Below are positions 16,235 to 26,272 of a stretch of 64,000 nt of DNA, in pieces. The stretch's first letter is position 1; each line of letters starts with the position of its first letter. The DNA is taken from the NCBI GenBank assembly GCA_964511555.1, contig CAZEFR010000001.1, positions 62,001 through 126,000 on the forward strand. The letters run 5' to 3'. The translations under genes and the position numbers were made by a program. The notes beneath the pieces were generated by a model. That model saw only the letters and a list, made by a program, of their open reading frames with translations. It was not told the origin of the DNA and did no database searches. Source of the DNA: CAIZGX01 sp964511555 (GTDB taxonomy: Bacteria; Bacteroidota; Bacteroidia; Flavobacteriales_D; Sanyastnellaceae).

Positions 16235-19200
16235 TTACTTTCCGTGACAAGATTTGTATTTCTTACCTGAACCGCATGGGCACGGTTCGTTACGATTGAT
16301 TTTAGGATCTGCTACAACAGGAGCATTGCGTTGCTGGGAAACCATTTCACCGGCTTCTTGCGCTTGAGTTGCGTGTTGATTGAGATTTCCAGAATCAGCT
16401 TTCGTAGTCTGAGTGCGCACAACCTCACGCTGAGGAGCTTGATTGGCTTGGGTTCCAGAAGGCAATTGACAAGTCAATAAGAAGTTAGCAATTTCAGCAT
16501 TGGTCTTCGTAATCATGGTACGGAACAAATCGAAACTTTCTTTCTTGTAGATCAACAAAGGGTCTTTCTGCTCGTGCGCGGCGAATTGTACATTGCTTCT
16601 AAGGTCATCCATTGCGCGCAAATGCTCTTTCCAGTTTTGATCGATAATGGCAAGCGTAATTCCTTTTTCAAGAGCGCTGATCATTTCTTTTCCACCTGAA
16701 GAATGCGCTTTCTCAAGGTTTACAGCAACTTGAATTCCTTTCAATCCGTTGTTAAATGGAATAGCAATGTTCTGATATCCTTGCGTGTTTGTGCGGTATA
16801 CATTTTCAATTACCGGAAAGGCTTCTTCAGCTAAACTGTCGATGCGAGAAGTGTATGCTGTAAGAACTGCTTCATAAGTAGAATGAATGACATTCATTTC
16901 ATTATCAGAAATGAACTGGTCTTGACTCACAGGAGCCTCAATTCCGAAATAACGAAGCAACTCAATTTTATACGCGTCGTAATTCTTGGCGCTGTGCGCA
17001 TACGATACAGATGCTTGGGCTAAATCGAACAACATGTTGTCGATGTCAAGCTTCAAACGTTCTCCGAATAGCGCGTGTCTTCTGCGTTTGTAGATGACTT
17101 CACGCTGTGCATTCATCACGTCATCGAATTCCAACAAACGCTTACGAATACCGAAGTTATTCTCTTCTACTTTTTTCTGAGCTCTTTCAATCGAACTCGT
17201 AATCATTGAATGCTGAATTACTTCACCTTCCTTCAGACCAAGTCTATCCATCATTTTCGCAATGCGATCACTTCCGAATAAACGCATCAAATCATCTTCT
17301 AACGAAACGTAGAAAGATGAAGATCCCGGATCGCCTTGACGTCCAGAACGTCCACGTAACTGACGGTCAACACGACGTGAATCGTGACGCTCCGTACCAA
17401 TGATGGCCAAACCACCTGAATCTTTAACGCCTTCACCAAGCTTAATGTCGGTACCACGACCAGCCATATTCGTAGCAATTGTAACAGTTCCGGCCTTACC
17501 GGCTAAGGATACAATTTCAGCTTCTTTTTGGTGGAGTTTCGCGTTCAAAACTTGATGATCAATACCACGTTGACGAAGCATTCTGCTTAAAACTTCAGAA
17601 ACTTCAACCGTGGTTGTACCAACCAACACGGGTCTTCCGGCTTCACGTAATTCAGCTATTTCTTCAATAACCGCGTTGTATTTTTCTCTCTTCGTTTTAT
17701 AAATCTTGTCGTCTTGATCTTTTCTCGAAATAGGACGGTGCGTTGGAATAATCATAACATCTAACTTGTAGATGTCCCACAATTCACCCGCTTCTGTTTC
17801 CGCAGTTCCGGTCATACCCGCAAGTTTGTGGTACATGCGGAAGTAGTTCTGTAGGGTAATGGTAGCGTAGGTTTGCGTTGCCGCTTCAACCTTTACATTC
17901 TCTTTCGCTTCAATTGCTTGGTGAAGTCCGTCCGAGAACCTACGGCCCTCCATCATACGTCCCGTCTGCTCGTCAACAATTTTCACTTTGTTGTCCATTA
18001 CCACGTATTCCTTGTCTCTTTCAAAAAGAGCATATGCACGAAGGAGTTGGTTAATGGTGTGAATACGCTCACTCTTCACGCTGTAATCGCGTTGAAGTTC
18101 TTCCAAAGCACTCACACGCTCGGTGTCGCTTTTTGAAGATTTCTCAATCGTTGCGATTTCAGTTCCGATATCTGGAAGGACAAAGAAACGCTCGTCTTCC
18201 ATGTTTTTCGACATCAATTGAATACCCTTGTCGGTTAATTCAATCTGATTGTTTTTCTCATCAATTACGAAGAACAATTCAGCGTCTGCTTTTGGCATTT
18301 CGCGCTGATTGTCTTGAAGGTATTGCCCTTCCGTTTTTAAAAGAACGGCTTTGATTCCTTCCTCACTTAAAAATTTAATAAGCGCCTTATTGCGCGGTAA
18401 TCCGCGGTAAGCGCGAAGGAGTGCCAAGCCACCCTCTTGAAGTTCTTCCTTGTTTGGAGTGCCCGATTCGGGTTGAAGTTTCTTTTTAGCTTCTGTTAAG
18501 AAATCTGTAACCGCAGCTTTTTGTGCGTTCATCAGAATTTGAATCTTAGGCTTTAACGCATCGAATTCTTGTTGATCACCTTTTGAAGTTGGTCCTGAAA
18601 TGATAAGCGGTGTTCTCGCCTCATCAATTAAGACAGAATCGACCTCGTCAATAATAGCAAAGTGGTGTTTACGTTGAACCAAGTGTGAGGCTTCAACAGC
18701 CATGTTGTCACGTAAATAGTCGAATCCAAATTCGTTGTTGGTTCCGAAGGTGATGTGAGCACGGTAGGCATTTCTTCGAGCATCTGAATTGGGTTGGTGC
18801 TTATCAATGCAATCCACGCTTAACCCATGAAATTCATATAAAGGCCCCATCCACTCAGAGTCACGACGAGCAAGGTAGTCGTTCACGGTTACTACGTGAA
18901 CCCCTTTGTTTGCAAGGGCATTCAAGAAAACAGGGAGGGTCGCCACTAATGTTTTTCCTTCACCGGTAGCCATTTCCGCAACTTTACCTGTGTGAAGCGC
19001 TATACCACCGATTAATTGCACATCGTAGTGCACCATGTCCCAGGTAAATCTATTTCCCGCAGCAGACCAGTTGTTTTTCCAAATGGCCTTGTCGCCTTCA
19101 ATGCGCACATAATCTTTTGATGTTTGTGTTGCGAAATCTTTGTCGCTTGCATTGGCTGAAACTGTAATCTCTTCGTTGTTTTTGAAGATCTCTGCCGTAC

Positions 19201-19561
19201 GCTTGATAACCGCAAACGCTTCCGGAAGAATTTCCAAAAGCACTTTTTCAATTTCTTCATTAATGGTCTTACGCACCTTATCAACTTCACTGTAAATACC
19301 TTCTTTTTCCTCTAGAGCGTCCAAGGGAAGTGCGTCTGCTTTTGCGTTTAATGCAGAAACTTCATCCTCTAAATGTTGAACATGTTGTTGAATGCGAGCC
19401 TGCATGTCAAGTGACATTCGGCGCACGTCGTCGGCACTGGCATTTGAAATTGATTCGTAGGCAGATTTGGTAGCTTTGAGAAGCGGTTGAATGGCTTCAA
19501 GGTCCTTCTCTTTTTTATCTCCGATTATTTTCTTCAGAATGGTATTCAGCGCTCCAAGCAT
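16235..19561 (-). CDS. secA: preprotein translocase ATPase SecA
   Basis: Motor of the Sec pathway that drives unfolded proteins through SecYEG. Walker A is ATGEGKTLVAT, the DEAD-box-like motif is in DEVDSVLIDEARTPLIISG, and the second nucleotide fold has AGRGTDIKLGEGV and RQLRGRSGRQGDPG. The C-terminus has a proline/glutamine linker and the zinc-binding SEC-C motif (CPCGSGKKYKSCHG). At 1108 residues it is about 200 longer than E. coli SecA; the extra length sits partly after the DEAD motif (about 325-480), as in other Bacteroidota. Its stop codon is directly adjacent to that of the convergent ABC-F gene. Confidence 0.98.
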   Translation of the reverse strand: MLGALNTILKKIIGDKKEKDLEAIQPLLKATKSAYESISNASADDVRRMSLDMQARIQQHVQHLEDEVSALNAKADALPLDALEEKEGIYSEVDKVRKTINEEIEKVLLEILPEAFAVIKRTAEIFKNNEEITVSANASDKDFATQTSKDYVRIEGDKAIWKNNWSAAGNRFTWDMVHYDVQLIGGIALHTGKVAEMATGEGKTLVATLPVFLNALANKGVHVVTVNDYLARRDSEWMGPLYEFHGLSVDCIDKHQPNSDARRNAYRAHITFGTNNEFGFDYLRDNMAVEASHLVQRKHHFAIIDEVDSVLIDEARTPLIISGPTSKGDQQEFDALKPKIQILMNAQKAAVTDFLTEAKKKLQPESGTPNKEELQEGGLALLRAYRGLPRNKALIKFLSEEGIKAVLLKTEGQYLQDNQREMPKADAELFFVIDEKNNQIELTDKGIQLMSKNMEDERFFVLPDIGTEIATIEKSSKSDTERVSALEELQRDYSVKSERIHTINQLLRAYALFERDKEYVVMDNKVKIVDEQTGRMMEGRRFSDGLHQAIEAKENVKVEAATQTYATITLQNYFRMYHKLAGMTGTAETEAGELWDIYKLDVMIIPTHRPISRKDQDDKIYKTKREKYNAVIEEIAELREAGRPVLVGTTTVEVSEVLSRMLRQRGIDHQVLNAKLHQKEAEIVSLAGKAGTVTIATNMAGRGTDIKLGEGVKDSGGLAIIGTERHDSRRVDRQLRGRSGRQGDPGSSSFYVSLEDDLMRLFGSDRIAKMMDRLGLKEGEVIQHSMITSSIERAQKKVEENNFGIRKRLLEFDDVMNAQREVIYKRRRHALFGERLKLDIDNMLFDLAQASVSYAHSAKNYDAYKIELLRYFGIEAPVSQDQFISDNEMNVIHSTYEAVLTAYTSRIDSLAEEAFPVIENVYRTNTQGYQNIAIPFNNGLKGIQVAVNLEKAHSSGGKEMISALEKGITLAIIDQNWKEHLRAMDDLRSNVQFAAHEQKDPLLIYKKESFDLFRTMITKTNAEIANFLLTCQLPSGTQANQAPQREVVRTQTTKADSGNLNQHATQAQEAGEMVSQQRNAPVVADPKINRNEPCPCGSGKKYKSCHGK

Positions 19562-19582
19562 AAGTTCTTCAATTAATGGTTA

Positions 19583-19590
19583 CAAATGTA
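19583..19590 (-). promoter_or_regulatory. candidate -7 element for secA
   Basis: On the minus strand TACATTTG fits TAnnTTTG exactly and ends 22 nt before the secA start codon. No -33 TTG is seen at the normal distance. Confidence 0.38.
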
Positions 19591-19795
19591 ACGCCTTCTT
19601 TCCTTTTTTAAGAGTATAAAAAGCAGTCATTCGGCCCCAAGTCTTATTAAAAGTGGTGCCATAAAATATATCGGAAAATCTGTCACAAAAGCAAGAAAAA
19701 AATAATAAAGTTTACAATTCCTTACAGGGATAAGGGATGCAGAGTAATAAGATTTTAATTGTTAAAAACTAGGCCTTCTTGTTAACTGTTTTAAG

Positions 19796-19826
19796 TTGCA
19801 ATTTCACACTTGATAACGAATCTTTG
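19796..19826 (+). promoter_or_regulatory. possible nrdB-nrdA promoter
   Basis: TTG (19796-19798), a 20-nt spacer and AATCTTTG (19819-19826; one mismatch to TAnnTTTG) lie about 80 nt before the nrdB ATG chosen here. Confidence 0.33.
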
Positions 19827-19904
19827 AATTCTCGAATTTCGGGTTTCGTTTTCATTGAAACGAAGAAGAAATTAGATTACCAAAACAACTCAAACACCAC
19901 ACTG

Positions 19905-20885
19905 ATGCAGCACGAAGAACCACTTTTGAAGGAGAATCCAGACAGATTTGTACTTTTTCCAATTATTCATCAGGATATTTGGCAGATGTACAAAACTTCA
20001 GAAGCTAGTTTCTGGACAGCTGAAGAAATTGATTTGAGTGTTGACTTGGTTGATTGGAATACCAAGTTGAACAACGACGAGCGTCATTTCATTAAACACG
20101 TTTTGGCATTTTTCGCGGCTAGCGACGGAATCGTTAATGAAAATTTAGCTGAGAACTTCGTGCGTGAGGTTCAATACACAGAAGCTAAGTTTTTCTATGG
20201 CTTTCAAATTATGATGGAGAACATTCACAGTGAAACGTATTCATTGTTGATAGATACTTACATCAAGGATACTGCAGATAAGAATTATTTATTCAATGCA
20301 ATCGATACATTGGATTGCGTGAAGAAGAAGGCCGAGTGGGCATTGCGTTGGATTAAAGGGGGAACCTTCACCGAGCGTCTTGTAGCTTTCGCTGCTGTTG
20401 AAGGTATTTTCTTCTCAGGAAGTTTCTGCAGTATTTTTTGGTTGAAGAAGCGTGGGCTTATGCCAGGGTTAACATTCAGTAACGAGTTGATTAGTCGTGA
20501 CGAAGGAATGCATTGTGATTTTGCTTGTTTGTTGTACAACAACCACATTCAAAATAAACTTCCAAAGGAACGCGTTCGTGAAATTATTGAGCAAGCGGTT
20601 GCAATTGAACGTGAGTTCATCACCGACGCACTTCCTGTTCGTTTGATAGGAATGAACAGCGATTTAATGAGTCAGTACATTGAGTTTGTTGCCGATCGTT
20701 TGTTAAACGAGTTAGGTAATGAAAAGATTTATAACAGTACGAATCCGTTCGACTTTATGGATTTAATAAGCGTGGAAGGTAAAACGAACTTCTTCGAGAA
20801 ACGCGTGGCGGAGTATCAAAAGGCCGGAGTAAAAGATGGTCCTTCAGAAGATTCTAGAGCCATTTCATTCTCAGAAGATTTCTAA
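19905..20885 (+). CDS. nrdB: ribonucleoside-diphosphate reductase, beta subunit (class Ia)
   Basis: The small subunit carries the di-iron/tyrosyl radical needed to reduce ribonucleotides to deoxyribonucleotides. The sequence resembles eukaryotic R2: EASFWTAEE, LAFFAASDGIVNENL, and FYGFQIMMENIHSE, whose Tyr corresponds to the radical tyrosine. The C-terminal tail (SEDF) is acidic-aromatic, as needed for docking to NrdA. The chosen ATG gives 326 residues, starting MQHEEPLL; the upstream TTG extension is not family-like. nrdA follows after 34 bp and a terminator lies after nrdA, so the two form one unit. Confidence 0.96.
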   Translation: MQHEEPLLKENPDRFVLFPIIHQDIWQMYKTSEASFWTAEEIDLSVDLVDWNTKLNNDERHFIKHVLAFFAASDGIVNENLAENFVREVQYTEAKFFYGFQIMMENIHSETYSLLIDTYIKDTADKNYLFNAIDTLDCVKKKAEWALRWIKGGTFTERLVAFAAVEGIFFSGSFCSIFWLKKRGLMPGLTFSNELISRDEGMHCDFACLLYNNHIQNKLPKERVREIIEQAVAIEREFITDALPVRLIGMNSDLMSQYIEFVADRLLNELGNEKIYNSTNPFDFMDLISVEGKTNFFEKRVAEYQKAGVKDGPSEDSRAISFSEDF

Positions 20886-20919
20886 GAAAATTAAGCATTA
20901 ACGAAAATATAGTACGCAC

Positions 20920-23331
20920 ATGTTTGTAGTAAAAAGAGACGGTAGAAAAGAGACAGTTAAATTCGATAAGATCACTGCTCGTATTTCAAAATTATGTTAC
21001 GGGTTAAACCCAATCGTAGATCCATTGAAAATTGCCATGAAGGTAATTGAAGGGGTTTTCGACGGAGTAACAACGAGTCAGTTAGATACACTTGCTGCTG
21101 AAATTGCTGCAACGAATACAACGACACATCCAGACTACGCGCTTCTTGCATCACGTATTGCTATTGGAAACTTACACAAGAACACAACGAAGTCGTTTTC
21201 ACAAACGATTACTGATTTGTACAGTTATGTAGATCCGAAAACCGGTAAAAGTGCTGGTTTGATTGCTGAAGATGTTTATCAGGTTGTGATGGAAAACGCA
21301 CCATTGTTGGACAGCACCATCATTTACGACCGCGATTTTCAATTCGATTATTTCGGATTTAAAACATTAGAAAAATCATATTTGTTGAAGATGCACGGTA
21401 AAGTTGTGGAACGTCCACAACACTTGTTTATGCGTGTTGCAGTTGGAATTCACAAGACAGATTTAGATGAAATTGTGAAGACCTACAACATGATCAGCGA
21501 AGGTTGGTTCACGCATGCAACGCCAACGCTTTTCAACGCAGGAACGCCAAAGCCACAAATGAGCTCTTGCTTCCTTATTCAAATGAAAGACGACAGCATC
21601 CCAGGTATTTATGATACATTGAAGCAAACGGCTTTAATTTCTCAAAGTGCTGGTGGTATTGGTTTGAGCATTCACAACGTGCGTGCAAAAGGTTCTTACA
21701 TCCGCGGAACGAACGGAACAAGTAACGGTATTGTGCCAATGCTTCGTGTGTTCAACGACACTGCTCGTTATGTAGATCAGGGAGGTGGAAAGCGTAAAGG
21801 TTCTTTCGCTATTTATCTTGAACCGTGGCATGCAGATGTTTACGATTTCTTAGACCTAAGAAAAAACCACGGTAAGGAAGAAGTTCGTGCGCGTGATTTG
21901 TTCTATGCACTTTGGATTCCGGATTTGTTCATGCAACGTGTAAAAGACAATGGAACATGGACCTTGATGTGTCCAAACGAATGTCCAGGACTTTCAGATT
22001 GTTGGGGTGAAGAGTTTGAGAAATTGTACACCAAATACGAGGCTGAAGGAAAAGGAAGAGAGACAATTAAGGCTCAAGAGCTGTGGTATAAAATTATCGA
22101 GTCTCAAATTGAGACAGGTAATCCGTACATGCTTTACAAGGATGCTGCGAATCGCAAGAGTAATCAGCAAAACTTGGGAACCATTAAGAGTTCTAACTTG
22201 TGTACAGAGATTATCGAGTACACAGCACCAGACGAAATTGCAGTTTGTAATTTAGGCTCAATTGCGTTACCGAAGTTTGTAAAGGACGGAGCGTTTGATC
22301 ACGATAAATTGTTTGAAGTGACTTACCAATTGACGGTAAACTTGAACAAGATTATTGACGGAAACTACTATCCGGTGCCTGAGACACGCAATTCAAACAT
22401 GCGTCACCGTCCAATTGGAATTGGTGTTCAAGGATTGGCCGATGCATTCATCTTGATGCGCTTCCCATTCGATTCGGAAGAAGCGAAGAAGTTGAATCGC
22501 GAAGTGTTTGAGACGATTTACTATGCATCTTGCACAGCGTCGAAAGACTTGGCAAGAAGAGATGGCGCTTACGAGACCTTCCCTGGATCGCCAGCATCAA
22601 AAGGAATTCTTCAGTTCGATATGTGGAATGTTACTCCAACAGACCGTTGGGAGTGGAGTGTATTGAAAGAAGAAATTTCCAAATACGGAATGCGCAACAG
22701 CTTGTTGTTAGCACCAATGCCAACAGCATCTACGGCGCAGATCCTAGGTAACAACGAATGTTTCGAGCCTTATACGACAAACATCTATTCAAGAAGAACG
22801 TTGGCTGGTGAGTTCATTGTAGTGAATAAACACTTGTTGAAAGACCTTGTGAATCTTGGGTTGTGGAATGATAACTTGAAGAATAAATTAATGTCTACAA
22901 GTGGTTCCGTTCAAAACATTGATGAGATTCCAGATAACTTGAAGGCCCTTTATAAGACAGCTTGGGAGATTTCGCAACGTGTGGTTATCGACATGGCTGC
23001 TGATCGCGGAGCGTATATCTGTCAAAGTCAGTCATTGAATATTTTCATGGAGAATGCAAACTTCGGAAAATTGACCTCGATGCATTTCTATGCATGGGAG
23101 AAGGGATTGAAGACCGGAATGTATTATTTAAGAACGAAGGCTGCTACAGATGCAATTAAGTTTACTGTTGACAAGTCTCAACTGTCACAGCCAAAAGCTG
23201 CGGTTGTTGCTGAAACAGCCCCAGTGACAGTTAATATGAATATTACTCCGGATACACTTTCTCAGAAGAATGTCGATGCTATTTCATGTTCTTTAGACAA
23301 TCCAGATTCTTGCGAATCTTGTAGTGGGTAA
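20920..23331 (+). CDS. nrdA: ribonucleoside-diphosphate reductase, alpha subunit (class Ia)
   Basis: The large catalytic subunit. An ATP-cone allosteric domain occupies about residues 1-95 (FVVKRDGRKETVKFDKI). The ten-stranded barrel follows, with the substrate-site segments SSCFLIQM, SAGGIGLSIHNVR, NLCTEI, CNLGSIALPKFV and PMPTASTAQILGNNECFEP. The C-terminus ends in SCESCSG, the CxxC pair that shuttles electrons to the active site. The 803-residue length is right for the class. It pairs with nrdB upstream. Confidence 0.98.
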   Translation: MFVVKRDGRKETVKFDKITARISKLCYGLNPIVDPLKIAMKVIEGVFDGVTTSQLDTLAAEIAATNTTTHPDYALLASRIAIGNLHKNTTKSFSQTITDLYSYVDPKTGKSAGLIAEDVYQVVMENAPLLDSTIIYDRDFQFDYFGFKTLEKSYLLKMHGKVVERPQHLFMRVAVGIHKTDLDEIVKTYNMISEGWFTHATPTLFNAGTPKPQMSSCFLIQMKDDSIPGIYDTLKQTALISQSAGGIGLSIHNVRAKGSYIRGTNGTSNGIVPMLRVFNDTARYVDQGGGKRKGSFAIYLEPWHADVYDFLDLRKNHGKEEVRARDLFYALWIPDLFMQRVKDNGTWTLMCPNECPGLSDCWGEEFEKLYTKYEAEGKGRETIKAQELWYKIIESQIETGNPYMLYKDAANRKSNQQNLGTIKSSNLCTEIIEYTAPDEIAVCNLGSIALPKFVKDGAFDHDKLFEVTYQLTVNLNKIIDGNYYPVPETRNSNMRHRPIGIGVQGLADAFILMRFPFDSEEAKKLNREVFETIYYASCTASKDLARRDGAYETFPGSPASKGILQFDMWNVTPTDRWEWSVLKEEISKYGMRNSLLLAPMPTASTAQILGNNECFEPYTTNIYSRRTLAGEFIVVNKHLLKDLVNLGLWNDNLKNKLMSTSGSVQNIDEIPDNLKALYKTAWEISQRVVIDMAADRGAYICQSQSLNIFMENANFGKLTSMHFYAWEKGLKTGMYYLRTKAATDAIKFTVDKSQLSQPKAAVVAETAPVTVNMNITPDTLSQKNVDAISCSLDNPDSCESCSG

Positions 23332-23352
23332 GTTGATTGATTAGTTTATGTT

Positions 23353-23380
23353 AAAGGGTCACGTGAGTGGCCCTTTTTTT
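23353..23380 (+). terminator. rho-independent terminator after nrdA
   Basis: AAAGGGTCAC and GTGGCCCTTT pair (one G-U) around a GTGA loop, followed by a long T-run. It starts 21 nt after the nrdA stop and separates the RNR unit from the TonB receptor gene. Confidence 0.88.
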
Positions 23381-23452
23381 CTTCAACTTATTTTTAATAA
23401 GTTCCAACGAACAAGATTTCACCGAATTAAAATATTCGTATCTTGTTCTCGT

Positions 23453-26269
23453 ATGAGAAATCTCTTTATTGCATTCTTTGTATTTTTTGCATGTACAAGC
23501 GCATCTGCCCAAACACTTAGAGGGAAGGTAATTGAACAACAGAATCAGGCACCTTTGGTGGGGGCTGTAGTTTTCCAGAAAGGAACTGGCAATGGCGTTA
23601 CCTCTGATTACGATGGAGAATTTTCAATTAAGGTTACTGGCCTTCCAGTTACATTGGTCGCTAAATACGTAGGATTTGCCGATTTCGAAATTACTGTGAC
23701 TAACACTGATTTTGTTCTGGTTGAAATGAGTCAGGGAGACTTTGGTCCCACCGTAATAATTAAGGACACGCGAATCACAGAAAAACAGAAGCAGAATCCA
23801 TTAACAGTTGAAAGAATGGATTTGCAGGCAATCAGAAACTCGGCTTCAGGTAATTTTTATGAAGGGTTAGGAGCACTTAAAGGAGTAGACCTGACGACAG
23901 CAAGCTTGGGATTTCGAGTAATTAATACAAGAGGATTTAACTCAACCTCACCAGTAAGAAGTTTACAATTGATTGATGGGGTTGACAACCAGTCACCAGG
24001 TTTGAATTTCTCTTTAGGTAATTTTCTTGGTGCGCCTGATTTAGATGTGTTTGCAGTGGAAATAGTGCAAGGTGCAAGTAGCGCATTTTATGGCCCCGGA
24101 GCATTTAACGGTGTTATTAAAATGGAAACAAAGGATCCGTTTTTTTATACGGGCTTAAGCACACAATTGAGAGTTGGAGAACGCCAATTGGTTGAACCCT
24201 CTGTCCGATTTGCCCACGCGTTTTCCAACGAAAAAGGACAGAAGTATTTGGCATATAAGTTTAATGTTTTTGCATTTAAGGCGTTGGATTGGGCTGCAGA
24301 CAATGAATCGCCCGTTTATAACAGTGGCTTTTCTTCATCGAATCCAGGAAGATTCGATGCCGTTAATATATACGGAGATGAATATTTTGCGGCAAACGAT
24401 TATTCGGGTGATCCGAACGGTAAGCCTGGGTTAGGAACTTTTTTTAGAACTGGCTACCGTGAATCAGATCTTGTCGATTACAACACTAGAAACGTAAAGG
24501 CAAATGCGTCTATACATCTTCGCTTAAAGCCTGAACTGGAAGAACAATCCCCGGAATTAATTGTAGCTGGTAATGTGGGTCAGGGCACAACTGTTTACCA
24601 AGGTGATAACCGTTTCAGCCTTCGCAATATTTTATTCTATCAGGGAAGAGTTGAGATAAGAAAAAAGGACAAATACTTTTTACGTGTTTATGGCACAGGC
24701 GAAGATGCTGGTGATAGCTATGACCCCTATTTCACAGCTCTAAGATTACAAGATGCGGCCAGATCTGATGAGAATTGGGCGAACGCATACGTGAAGTATT
24801 GGCAGGATTCAATTCGCAGCCGAGTAATTGATTTGGGTTATCCTCAATATGTTACCAATCCCAATTGGCCGGCCGAGCCTAACTTTTTTATCGTGCCAAC
24901 TGACGAGCAATATTCGAATTGGTCGTCACAGAACATGGACAGCTTAAATTACTACCATCAACTGGTAGAGAATTGGACAAACAATGGCACAGCCGGCATC
25001 CCAATTCAAGGGCAACTTGGTTTTTTCCAACCAGGAAGTGCCCAGTTCAATCAAAATTTTAATCGAATTACAACATCCAAGAATAATGAGTCGGAGGGAG
25101 GAACCTTGTTTTACGATAGGTCCTCTCTTTTTCATACACAAGGGGAATACCAATGGGAGGGTAGAGGTTTTATAGACTACCGAATTGGTGGGAATGCTAG
25201 GCTTTACAGACCCAATTCAGCGGGAACAATTTTTACAGACGATTCAGCAAGAATATACAACTACGAGGGTGGACTATATTTTGGAGGAACAAGAAAATTT
25301 TTAGAGAATCGACTTATTGTTAGTGGAACAGTTAGATTGGATAAGAATGTAAATTTCGATGCTTTGTTGAGCCCTGCGGCATCTGTCGTTTTTCAACCAA
25401 AAAAGAACCATTATCTGAGAGCATCTTTTTCTTCGGCATTGAGGAATCCAACGTTAACAGATCAGTATTTAAATTTAAATGTTGGTCCCGCAATCTTAAG
25501 TGGTAATTTGTCGGGTGTAGATTCTCTTATTACGTTGGCTAGTTTTAACTCTTATCGAAACAGTTTAAATACAGATAGTCTGAGGTATTTCAATATAGAC
25601 CCCATTCGTCCAGAGCAGGTGAGAACGTTGGAAGTTGGTTATCGCGCTTCATTTTTCGATAATAAGGTATACCTTGACTTGGGTGCATATTACAGCGAGT
25701 ACAAGCACTTCATTGGATTCAACATTGGTTTGGAAGCTACTTTCGATCCGACAACAAATCTCCCCGATGACTTGCAGGTTTATCGTTATTCAGCGAATTC
25801 AAAGAACACAGTAACAACTCAGGGAGTTAACATTGGATTGAATTATTATTTTCATGAAAAACACAGTTTTGCAGGTAATTACTCATTCAATAGCATCGTG
25901 CGTAGTGATGAGAACGATCCGATAATTCCAGCTTTCAACACGCCAAGGCACAAATACAATTTGGGTATAACAGGTAACAAATTATTCGAGTCGAATCGAG
26001 GTAACTGCTGGGGCTACAGTGTGAATTACAAATGGATTCAAGGTTTCTTGTTCGAAGGTTCCCCGCAGTTTACTGGTTTTATTGACACTTACGACATGGT
26101 TGACGTGCAGTTGAATTACAATCACATAGAGTCGAATCTTTTTGTGAAGGTTGGAGCCTCGAATGTATTAAATAACCAACAAGTTCAAGTTTATGGAGGC
26201 CCAGCGATAGGCAGAATGGCTTATATTAGCGTATTATATTCGTTCAATCATCAAAAACAAAATAAATAA
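23453..26269 (+). CDS. TonB-dependent receptor with CarboxypepD_reg domain
   Basis: An outer-membrane active transporter driven by TonB/ExbBD. The signal peptide ends at about residue 20 (TSASAQ). A carboxypeptidase-regulatory-like beta-sandwich (about 22-100, GKVIEQQNQAPLVGAVVF) comes next, then a plug (about 120-230, with ASSAFYGPGAFNGVI) and a barrel ending in an aromatic strand. The ATG at 23453 is preferred because it starts the signal peptide; longer in-frame sequence overlaps the nrdA terminator. At 938 residues it is normal size. The next gene, a T9SS-exported hydrolase-like protein, begins 3 bp after the stop, so they are probably co-expressed and may act on one substrate. Confidence 0.93.
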   Translation: MRNLFIAFFVFFACTSASAQTLRGKVIEQQNQAPLVGAVVFQKGTGNGVTSDYDGEFSIKVTGLPVTLVAKYVGFADFEITVTNTDFVLVEMSQGDFGPTVIIKDTRITEKQKQNPLTVERMDLQAIRNSASGNFYEGLGALKGVDLTTASLGFRVINTRGFNSTSPVRSLQLIDGVDNQSPGLNFSLGNFLGAPDLDVFAVEIVQGASSAFYGPGAFNGVIKMETKDPFFYTGLSTQLRVGERQLVEPSVRFAHAFSNEKGQKYLAYKFNVFAFKALDWAADNESPVYNSGFSSSNPGRFDAVNIYGDEYFAANDYSGDPNGKPGLGTFFRTGYRESDLVDYNTRNVKANASIHLRLKPELEEQSPELIVAGNVGQGTTVYQGDNRFSLRNILFYQGRVEIRKKDKYFLRVYGTGEDAGDSYDPYFTALRLQDAARSDENWANAYVKYWQDSIRSRVIDLGYPQYVTNPNWPAEPNFFIVPTDEQYSNWSSQNMDSLNYYHQLVENWTNNGTAGIPIQGQLGFFQPGSAQFNQNFNRITTSKNNESEGGTLFYDRSSLFHTQGEYQWEGRGFIDYRIGGNARLYRPNSAGTIFTDDSARIYNYEGGLYFGGTRKFLENRLIVSGTVRLDKNVNFDALLSPAASVVFQPKKNHYLRASFSSALRNPTLTDQYLNLNVGPAILSGNLSGVDSLITLASFNSYRNSLNTDSLRYFNIDPIRPEQVRTLEVGYRASFFDNKVYLDLGAYYSEYKHFIGFNIGLEATFDPTTNLPDDLQVYRYSANSKNTVTTQGVNIGLNYYFHEKHSFAGNYSFNSIVRSDENDPIIPAFNTPRHKYNLGITGNKLFESNRGNCWGYSVNYKWIQGFLFEGSPQFTGFIDTYDMVDVQLNYNHIESNLFVKVGASNVLNNQQVQVYGGPAIGRMAYISVLYSFNHQKQNK

Positions 26270-26272
26270 AAC

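Larger units (their letters stand above)
19562..19904. other. divergent intergenic region secA/nrdB
   Basis: These 343 bp hold no convincing gene. They are AT-rich and must contain the promoters of secA (minus) and nrdB-nrdA (plus). An in-frame TTG at 19779 would extend NrdB by 42 residues that do not resemble the family, so it is treated as leader. I looked for an NrdR-box pair and saw none that is convincing. Confidence 0.6.

Noticed and set aside
19779..19904. TTG-initiated extension of nrdB
   Set aside because: The extra 42 residues do not resemble any NrdB N-terminus, and a normal ATG follows at 19905.
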